Part shown: positions 57,301-64,000 of the stretch, in pieces
How positions within the stretch are numbered: the stretch's first letter is position 1
Layout: each line of letters opens with the position of its first letter
NCBI GenBank assembly: GCA_933207985.1
Contig: OW240912.1
Coordinates: forward strand, 235,520,329 to 235,584,328
Length of the DNA stretch: 64,000 nt
Origin: Pelobates cultripes
Taxonomy: Eukaryota; Chordata; Amphibia; Anura; Pelobatidae
Reading direction: 5' to 3'
Program-made: the position numbers and the translations under genes
The notes under the pieces: model-generated
What the model was told of the DNA's origin: nothing
Seen by the model: the letters and a program-made list of their open reading frames with translations, nothing else
Database searches by the model: none

Positions 57301-60300
57301 TTTTGTTCACAATGTGTACATTTGGCTCCGTCCTTAAGGGGTTAATGATTTATTTTCATCATGTTTTATTTATGATTTTATTATTATGCTTAGTTTTTTG
57401 GGGATTGTGTCCTTTTGGCTCTTCTTCGCTTCCCCTGGTTTTCTTTGGGAGATTTTCGCTTACTTTGTGGAGGTTTTTTGGGGGGTTCCTAGGGATTCCT
57501 ATTCGGTTTGCTCCCTTTGGTTTTATCCCACTTGTTCCGCCTTGCTAACCGCGGGGCGACAAGTGTTTCTCTCTGGGTTTCTGAAGACTAGCCTCCTGGC
57601 TGCCTCCTCTGATTCCCCGAGCTCCCTTGTGAGCCTTCCAGGGTACTCTCGGTCGGACACGAGTACCTGGCAGCACCCGCGCACATGGCCGCCTCACCGC
57701 AATCAGCTCCTTCTAAGGAGCTCGCGCACGTGGCCGCCTCGCGGCAATAGTCTCTTTCTAGGAGCTGCGGGCGTCAGACCGGCTAGAGGAGGGTGCGCCT
57801 GCTTGTGGCCCCTCCTCCACCCATGGTGACCGGCTCTCGCCTATTGTTGCCCTGCTAGGATTCACCGGCTGATTTCTACATGTCTTCCATAATCTAATGC
57901 TGTTTTTATCAAATCTCTGTATTCTCTATGTCATTGAATTTATACAGTTCATCAAATCACTGTATTCTCTGTTATTGAATTTATACAGATCATCAAATCA
58001 CTGTATTCTCTATGTCATTGAATTTATACAGTTCATCAAATCACTGTATTCTCTATGTTATTGAATTTATACAGATCATCAAATCACTGTATTCTCTGTC
58101 ATTGAATTTATACAGTTCATCAAATCACTGTATTCTCTGTCTATGAACTTATACAGTTCATCTGATCACTGTTTTTTCTGTCAATGAATATATCACAGTT
58201 TAGATCACAGATTGCTGAGTTTCAATACAGTGTATATATCACAGCTTGATGTGAGTTTGACAGTTTATACCACAGTTTACTGAAAATTTTAAATGGCAGT
58301 ATACATCTCAGAACACTGTGAGTTACATGTATATATGTGACTCGGTTATACAGGCTCTGTACAGGGTGTATACAGAGCTAATTTGCTAGTTAGCTCTAAG
58401 ATTGAAGTGCTTTACAGTATATACATTCTGGTCCAGCTATGGGTCTCAGATGAGACTACTCTGGTATAAGTTGCTGTCCATGGCATGTATTAAAAGCTAA
58501 ACAGACCTAACTCTGCCTCCAACTGGTATGGGAGACTAGTCTATGCTGATACTATTCCATTTTACCAGCATCTATGGGGAGATTCATTGAGTTGACTATG
58601 GTTTAACCCTACTCCTGAAAGAGACCATTGGTACAATACCCTTCAGGTGGTATGACAATGATCTATTATATATAGATAAGAAATCTCACACAGATCGGTA
58701 GATGCTTGTTCTTACCAATTCACAATTTAAAGAAGTTATCGCTCAGTATATCTTGCTTTTATGGACACTATAATCACTGGAACAACTTCAGCTTATGCCC
58801 AATACATCTGGAATACCACTATTTTGCCTGCTGGGCATTTAGGGACTGCCAGTCCCGGTTCAGGTTATTCACACAGTATTATACTGTCGGAAAGGGTTGG
58901 TGTCTAGGGGTCCTATGTCATAGGAGATCCTGAGGACCTACAGATATTTAGGGGACTGTGCCCAAACATAGGGTCCCATTACTCATTTAATACACAACCC
59001 AGGATGGGCCTGCTACGTCTGCTCCCCATTGATTGGCCTGTCATGTCTGTGCCCCATTGATTGGCCTGCTATGTCTGTGCCCCATTGATTGGCCTGCTAT
59101 GTCTGTGCCCCATTGATTGGCCTGCTATGTCTGTGCCCCATTGATTGGCCTGCTAGGTCTGTGCCCCAGTGATTGGCCTGCTAGGTCTGTGCCCCAGTGA
59201 TTGGCCTGCTAGGTCTGTGCCCCAGTGATTGGCCTGCTATGTCTGTGCCCTAGTGATTGGCCTGCTATGTCTGTGCCCCAGTGATTGCCTGCTAGGTCTG
59301 TGCCCCAGTGATTGGCCTGCTATGTCTGTGCCCCAGTGATTGGCCTGCTATGTCTGTGCCCCAGTGATTGGCCTGCTATGTCTGTGCCCCAGTGATTGGC
59401 CTGCTAGGTCTGTGCCCCAGTGATTGGCCTGCTACGTCTGTGCCCCAGTGATTGGCCTGCTAGGTCTGTGCCCCAGTGATTGGCCTGCTATGTCTGTGCC
59501 CTAGTGATTGGCCTGCTATGTCTGTGCCCCAGTGATTGCCTGCTAGGTCTGTGCCCCAGTGATTGCCTGCTATGTCTGTGCCCCAGTGATTGGCCTGCTA
59601 TGTCTGTGCCCCAGTGATTGGCCTGCTATGTCTGTGCCCCAGTGATTGGCCTGCTATGTCTGTGCCCCAGTGATTGGCCTGCTATGTCTGTGCCCCAGTG
59701 ATTGGCCTGCTACGTCTGTGCCCCAGTGATTGGCCTGCTACGCCTGTGCCCCAGTGATTGGCCTGCTACGCCTGTGCCCCAGTGATTGGCCTGCTACGCC
59801 TGTGCCCCAGTGATTGGCCTGCTACGCCTGTGCCCCAGTGATTGGCCTGCTACGTCTGTGCCCTAAACCCCCTTTTGGCCACAGGCCTGGGGAAATATCA
59901 CTGCGGAAAGCTCAGTGCCCACTATTAACAAGGAGACATACTATCCAAGAGCACCCTTCCGATCGTATTTAGATGTCCGTATCCTGGTGTGAAGGCCCTA
60001 CACCTCCTGCCCTGAGGGGCAAAGTCTTTATGAAGATTCCTGGGCACGCAACCACGGTTTGCACCAACCCAGCGGCGACACATCTCCAAAGAGAATTTCA
60101 CACAAGCAGGGACCAGTGCTCAGACGCCAACAGGGGAACACGGTTCCATGCCTTCAACAACTAACCATTTAGCTGCCTTCCAGGTATCCACCTTAGGTAT
60201 TGGTGGTTAATCCTACGTCATGTTTAACTCCTGACCCTCTCAGTTGGGTTTCCTGGTGAATAACCTTCTTCCGATCGGTTATTCACCTTCTATCTGAGGT

Positions 60301-63175
60301 ACATATTTACCTTTTTCTACTTTATTTGTCGTTTCTTGGTTTTCAAACCTTCCCATTACCATATCGCTCGGGAAGTCGAGAGGCCTGACTTGACCTCCGC
60401 CGACCTCTCGGGCTCTTGTGGATTGCGGAGAATGTCTCCAGCTTTCCTCAGGCTGCCAACGGTCATCCTGGATCCTGCGCACTTCTACCTCCCGATACCG
60501 AGCTGGATACAGAGGACATGTTTTGAGTGACACATTCTCATAAAGGGAACCGGACACGGATGTAAACTCTAAGGTTTGTTTATTAACGGATGCGGCCCGC
60601 TCATGCTGTCAAGCAGGCGCTGACACAGAATTTGATCACATTATTAGAGTGTGGCTCTCCCATACACTCAACGCACTACGGTGCCATCTATTTAGTCATC
60701 ACACAGGCTTGTACCTGTACAGAACAACGATGACTGCTTAGAGGGTCGCCCCGCCTGCCTTCGATTTAGATCTAACGACCGTGCTACCAATTTCGTTATA
60801 GAGGGCTGCCTGATCTTACAGGGTATTCTATTTCGACTAGACCCTCTATTTCACCCCTATAATGGATCAACTGGACCGGACCACTCTCAGTGGTATTACG
60901 GGGGGAGATTACCCACTTATTTACACACAGTCCTGGAGAGGGTAAGGCTAACGGATGAGCCTCAGGTATTACAGGAGTGCAGGTTTTGGTATAATCTACG
61001 CTATATCAACCAGGCAATTGCACTCTGTTTAAGATATTCAGACCATCGCGAACAGTTTTCCCTTGTCAAGGTGACATGAGATCCTGAGGCCTTCATAGAG
61101 CAAACGGGCTCTGCCTTGCTCGGGTAACAAGACTAGGGAAGGCCCACTACCCGGTCTGCAGGTACACCGGGCGCATGGATCGCATGGAAAGACCAGAATC
61201 CCCGGTTGATTTGGGTTCCCTGGTCATTACAATCTTGGAATAAGATGACAGGACTTCCCCTACTCTTCTGAGCACATATCTGGAGAACATGGTTCGGATA
61301 TGGAGGGCTCTCCTTCTATACACTTTATCCCTCACGGGAACCGTCTTGGTTTGGTTTCTCGCTAACCCACTACCTTTTTTTAACTACCTTTAATGAGGTC
61401 TATGGTGAAGGAACCCTGTGTGCCGACTCCTACACGGATTTCAAAAGTCGGGACGCAACCTACTGCTGGAGTACTGCTCAGGAGGTGTAGCAGACTCAGA
61501 TAGGACGGCCGACATTTTCAAACTGGACAACACCTGCTTCGGGCGGTTGAAGCTAGACCCTTGTCCTTTCGTTATATCTGCTCTCTGGAGTCACCTGTCG
61601 TGAGTGAGGGGACTTTATGCCTTGCCTGCGTATTAGAGAATGCTATGTGTTCATGGGACTCCAAACTAAGAAGGGAGGTATCCCTCTATAGGGAGGCCTT
61701 GACTTTGGTTCTGGTATTCACATTCCTGGGTTCCTTGACCTAGGGCCTGCTCTGGGAGATAGGTACCCGGACAGTCAGGGGTACAGGGACCTAGAGGTCT
61801 CACTATATTATACCCGATCTTGTAGGTGGCGTGTGGACCAGGAACCCCTACACGAGTTTGACAGGTCGGGCATGGAACAGGATCGTACAAACGGGTAATC
61901 AGATTAATGCACTCTCTCACTACAGCACATGAGGACTCTTCTTTGTTATCACCCTTAGAGGATATATATCTGGATGGAAATCTCAACCCAGCATTCTTTG
62001 AGGTTGGAGGTTTGCCTGCAAGGCCACATTGCCTGGTGACCCTGGCACGATTGGAGGAACCACCTTCCACATCGAGAGTCGGGGCGTGGTGGCAGTTTCT
62101 TCTCACGGCCCTAAGTCCGCAAATGACCTTCGACACTTTACACCTACAGGAAAAAGGGCTGATAGGGCAACTTGGCAGCTCATGGACCGGCTGCTAGGAA
62201 ACAGGTCGCAACCCCACGTACAATGGATCTATCAGAGGATGGTTTTTTTTCCCATATTTAGGATGCTTTGTCAGCTGGCATCTTCATCGATCTGTCTACT
62301 GTCACTTCTCGCAGTTGGAGGATCCATTTGGATTGCTCTTATATCTCACGGAATAGGTACCAGCGAAACAAACAGCGTTGGATTTGTTGGCTGAGCGTTG
62401 AAACCGCAAATACGATGCCTCCTGTCATGTTATAAAATTGTAGATTATGCTAGCTTTAGTGTACCTATAATCTTAATTTTATTAATGACAGGAGGCGAGT
62501 ATTTCACGCCCATTCTTATCCCTCCCTTTTTTAATTTTATAGTTTGAGTCCTTCAGGTATGTATGCAACTCTACTTGTTGTCTCTGTTACCTGTCACTTG
62601 TTCTTATGTCTGTTTTTCATCAGTAGGGTTGGGATCTATGCAGGTTACGGTAAAAATTTTGGTTGTTGCTTGGGTACCTACTTGCTTGTTCAAAATACAT
62701 TTAATTGGTTAACCAACCTATTCGACTGTTTTATTTCGTTTCAGTTTACAGTCCATCATCACTATCTGGTTCGACAGCTCTTCTCGGATTGTGGACATTG
62801 TCGTTTTCATTATATCTAGGACTTTGTTTCTTCCCCATTAGGTTTTCTGTATTTTGTTCTGTCTTGTCGCAGCTTGTAAGAGGAAATGATGCATGGGAAG
62901 GGGAGTTTTATAGTACCTAACTTTTTTCTGATTGGTTGTTTTTCTGTGCTGCTGTGGAGTTCTAGTAAAGAGAGACTTAAGCAAATACTCGCCTCCTGTC
63001 ATTAATAAAATTAAGAGTATAGGTACACTAAAGCTAGCATAATCTACAATTTTGCCACATAGCAGTAAACAAACTGTTTTCATTACAGAAAGAGTGGAGA
63101 GAAGACCGTAATGGAGAATTTAAGAGAAAAGTTGCCCGTTGTGTAAGAAAAAGCCAAGAGACCGCTTTTGAGTGA
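50607..63175 (+). CDS. UBE2G1: UBE2G1, ubiquitin-conjugating enzyme E2 G1 (exons 2-5; exon 1 not found)
   Basis: Exons 50607-50709, 54032-54129, 54514-54692 and 63089-63175 join in frame (phases 1, 2, 1, 0) and encode all but about the first 15 residues of the 170-residue E2. The product takes activated ubiquitin from E1 as a thioester and passes it on with an E3 ligase. Visible marks: HPN motif (WHPN), catalytic Cys in KNGDVCISI, and the acidic loop [17 protein letters not shown] after it, which is typical of the G/R class. It matches UBE2G1 ([19 protein letters not shown]), not UBE2G2. The only clear change from the mammalian protein is Lys to Arg in FPRDYPL. The last coding intron holds an 8.1-kb retroelement. 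Confidence 0.96.
50710..52014. other. UBE2G1 intron 2, left part
   Basis: No gene or clear transposon. G-rich run near 51613. Confidence 0.4.
52015..52521. repeat. 99-bp direct duplication 310 bp apart
   Basis: 52015-52113 and 52423-52521 are near-identical (one C/A-type difference at CTTGC/CTTAC). They begin TAATACAATGCTAAACAAAA and end TTACAACCGCAAAGG. A second, weaker pair lies outside (51880-51960 and 52785-52870, 'caatctgtgag'). Confidence 0.9.
53350..53725. mobile_element. T2-type MITE, left end lost
   Basis: Matches the second half of 557-1119 ('ctcctgctctcttaatagct', 'actgcttcattaagctaaag') and ends ATAGTGTCCCTTTAA at TTAA. Confidence 0.75.
54032..54129 (+). CDS. UBE2G1: UBE2G1 exon 3
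   Basis: Acceptor is a long T tract then AG, donor GTGAGA. 98 bases encoding [20 protein letters not shown] and on to EIWHPN with the E2 HPN motif. Confidence 0.96.
54223..54332. repeat. (TA)n microsatellite between UBE2G1 exons 3 and 4
   Basis: A (TGTA)n lead-in, about 40 TA units, then (TG)n. The intron is only 384 bp, so the array is over a quarter of it. Confidence 0.95.
54514..54692 (+). CDS. UBE2G1: UBE2G1 exon 4 (catalytic cysteine)
   Basis: Acceptor TCTCTTTTAAG, donor GTATGT. 179 bases encoding [20 protein letters not shown] through SPANVDAA. It contains the active-site Cys and the acidic loop. Confidence 0.96.
54949..55071 (+). repeat. left inverted terminal repeat of the DIRS-like element
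   Basis: Begins GACAGGAGGC and runs to CATCATTTCCTCT. It pairs with 62879-63000 with only a few differences. Confidence 0.9.
55225..57345. mobile_element. piggyBac-like non-autonomous element, 2.1 kb, inverted to 32855 copy
   Basis: TTAA-bounded. Left terminus TTAACCCCTTAAAACCGG, right terminus reversed TTAACCCCTTAAGGACGG. It shares TTTGCAATACCTTGGG, CTCGGGAGACTTCGCTGAAC and GGCAACGTAACCAA words with the 32855 element, in opposite orientation. It sits inside the DIRS-like element, so it is the younger insertion. No transposase. Confidence 0.82.
57346..57907 (+). other. DIRS-like interior, open but unassigned
   Basis: An open frame of 147 codons (57386-57829) with a Ser/Leu-rich, then Arg/Pro/Gly-rich composition. 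[14 protein letters not shown] segment repeats twice (TWPPHRN, TWPPRGN). No family recognised. If the DIRS call is right it could be gag-side sequence; this is a guess. Confidence 0.3.
57908..58160. repeat. about 43-bp tandem repeat, 5-6 copies
   Basis: The unit is CATCAAATCACTGTATTCTC then TATGTCATTGAATTTATACA GTT, with small length changes, inside the DIRS-like element. Confidence 0.9.
59030..59866. repeat. 28-bp minisatellite, about 30 copies
   Basis: The unit is GATTGGCCTGCTATGTCTGT followed by GCCCCAGT, with ATG/AGG/ACG variants after GCT and several 27-bp units lacking one G. Variant order suggests block duplication. It lies inside the DIRS-like element. Confidence 0.96.
59867..62411 (+). 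other. DIRS-like interior, degraded or unassigned
   Basis: Only short open frames on either strand. A stretch near 60830-61070 reads [13 protein letters not shown] and then [20 protein letters not shown] before stopping; I do not recognise it. No YxDD-type reverse transcriptase motif or R-H-R-Y recombinase pattern seen. Confidence 0.35.
62412..62505 (-). repeat. internal complementary region of the DIRS-like element
   Basis: Reads GCCTCCTGTCATGTTATAAA (reverse of the left outer end), then GTAGATTATGCTAGCTTTAG through ATTAATGACAGGAGGCGAGT (reverse of the right outer end). The joint is at AAAATT. Confidence 0.85.
62879..63054 (+). repeat. right inverted terminal repeat and extension of the DIRS-like element
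   Basis: 62879-63000 pairs with the left repeat. 63001-63054 is the right-specific extension that recurs reversed in the internal region. It ends only about 35 bp before UBE2G1 exon 5. Confidence 0.88.
63089..63175 (+). CDS. UBE2G1: UBE2G1 exon 5, C-terminus
   Basis: Acceptor TTTTCATTACAG. Encodes [20 protein letters not shown] then KSQETAFE and TGA at 63173-63175. About 36 bases on, CAGG|GTAACT is donor-like, so the 3' UTR may be split. Confidence 0.96.
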   Translation, partial: KEWREDRNGEFKRKVARCVRKSQETAFE

Positions 63176-64000
63176 CAATTATTCAGCAGATAGTAGCTTC
63201 ACGATTTCAGGGTAACTTTTTTTTTTTTTTTGTGTAACATTTTGTGGGAGTGTGTGATTTCTGTAAAAGGACACCGTTGACTTAATAACCACTTCAACAT
63301 GCTGTAGATGTTATGGTGCCAGGATTTCCCAAGGTGCTTCACACTGATAATCTGTCAAACTGCTTGCGAATACTCTCCTTGGTGTTGTGGACTCCTGCAG
63401 TCTTTTCAGTCGTTCTGTGATAAAGCCGTTTATACTTCTTTATTATCACACCTACTATTATAAGGTATGTTCTGTTGTCATTGGCTAAGAGAGTCAGAAG
63501 ACTGCCAATGAATCCTGTCCAGATCTGGTGTTATAAGTATGACTTCTGCTTTCATCCTGGAAGGGCCCCCAGCTGCCTGCCACAGAAAGGTCCCTGTCAA
63601 ACCATTCATAAACAGTTTGACAAATTTCCAGTAAGACTTCTGGCACCATAACAATTACAGCACAGTGTAGTGATTATGGTAATTGGTGTCTTAACACTTT
63701 TATTGAGGCATACAACTTGGTCCAACATAATCTAATGGGTCATTCCAAGCCCCATAGCTACTTCAGTCTAATTTATTGATTATGATGCTTAGGTGCTGTG
63801 TGTTGTTGTTTTTTAGTTTTTTTTCTTAAATTGGGAGTATTTTTACATTGAATAAGTGTTCGTTATTTCCATGTCACATTTGCCATCAGACGAAATTAGT
63901 GATGGGCAGAAAGAGTTGGATCATTGGCGCAAAGGCCAACTTATGATAGTAACATTTCTTTTCCAACCTCCTAGTAACTTTTAAGGGGGAAAAAGTGTCA
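63176..64000 (+). other. UBE2G1 3' UTR or following intron, worn MITE
   Basis: After the stop there is no clear poly-A signal close by. About 63266-63700 resembles a degraded T2-type MITE (AAAGGACACCGTTGACTT at the left, 'aattacagcacagtgtagtg' inside, with an ACAGTTTGACAAA / AATCTGTCAAACTG fold-back). Nothing else recognised to the window end. Confidence 0.4.

Larger units (their letters stand above)
54937..63054 (+). mobile_element. DIRS-like retrotransposon in last UBE2G1 coding intron
   Basis: Inverted terminal repeats of about 122 bp (54949-55071 and 62879-63000) are nearly identical (shared TTGCTTAAGTCTCTCTTTAC). Outside them are end-specific extensions: AATTTTATAACATGACAGG at the left, and TAATAAAATTAAGAGTATAG...CTAC at the right. 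At 62412-62505 an internal segment carries, reversed and joined, both outer ends, as the internal complementary region of DIRS elements does. Host sequence on each side meets at AATTTT with no target duplication, as for tyrosine-recombinase insertion. No reverse transcriptase, RNase H or recombinase could be read by eye. A 2.1-kb piggyBac-like insert and two minisatellites lie inside. Confidence 0.75.

Noticed and set aside
59030..59866. CRISPR-like array
   Set aside because: Pure tandem repeat without spacers.

Overview
This is nuclear DNA from a vertebrate, almost certainly a frog or toad. It has AT-rich non-coding sequence, spliced genes with GT-AG introns, and a very dense load of transposons: T2/Kolobok-type TTAA MITEs, hAT MITEs, Tc1, Penelope, CR1, L1 and DIRS-like elements. 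The species cannot be named from the sequence alone.

Two real genes are visible, and both are split. On the minus strand from about 13.5 kb down to 2.0 kb lies CMTM3 (four coding exons, MARVEL four-helix membrane protein). Its start codon is at 13504-13506, and an ETS-like motif and a CTCF-like motif sit about 150-180 bp upstream. On the plus strand from 50.6 to 63.2 kb lie exons 2-5 of UBE2G1, a ubiquitin-conjugating E2. They run from the residue after the N-terminal helix to the stop codon. The first coding exon of UBE2G1 was not found. All other long open frames are repeat-encoded or come from low-complexity tandem arrays.

Layout: 0-13.6 kb is CMTM3 with repeats in its introns (T2 MITEs, an LTR-like repeat, a CR1 LINE, a hAT MITE, and a 40-bp minisatellite just inside intron 1). 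13.6-50.6 kb is a repeat graveyard: a three-deep nested insertion (14.8-17.3 kb), Tc1 copies (18.0, 24.3, 27.5, 49.0 kb), a Penelope-like element with inverted arms (22.2-23.6 kb), an L1-like short element inside a Tc1, an LTR next to a 100-N gap and a 31-bp VNTR (30.5-32.2 kb), a 2.2-kb piggyBac-like element (32.9-35.1 kb), further hAT and T2 elements, and a 2.4-kb L1 with an 18-bp target duplication (46.1-48.6 kb). 50.6-64 kb is UBE2G1. Its last coding intron holds an 8.1-kb insertion with the inverted terminal repeats and internal complementary region typical of DIRS retrotransposons, itself carrying a 2.1-kb piggyBac-like insertion and two minisatellites.

The most interesting patterns are: (1) the DIRS-like element, whose internal junction copy exactly joins its two outer ends although no reverse transcriptase or recombinase is recognisable; (2) several hAT MITEs with different terminal repeats that share an internal cassette (G-rich block with a splice-donor-like GGTAAG, a CGTTGCC/GGTAACG palindrome, and a CTGC-punctuated CA array); and (3) a minisatellite unit that also occurs once inside one of those hAT elements. 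All family assignments were made by eye. No database search was possible.
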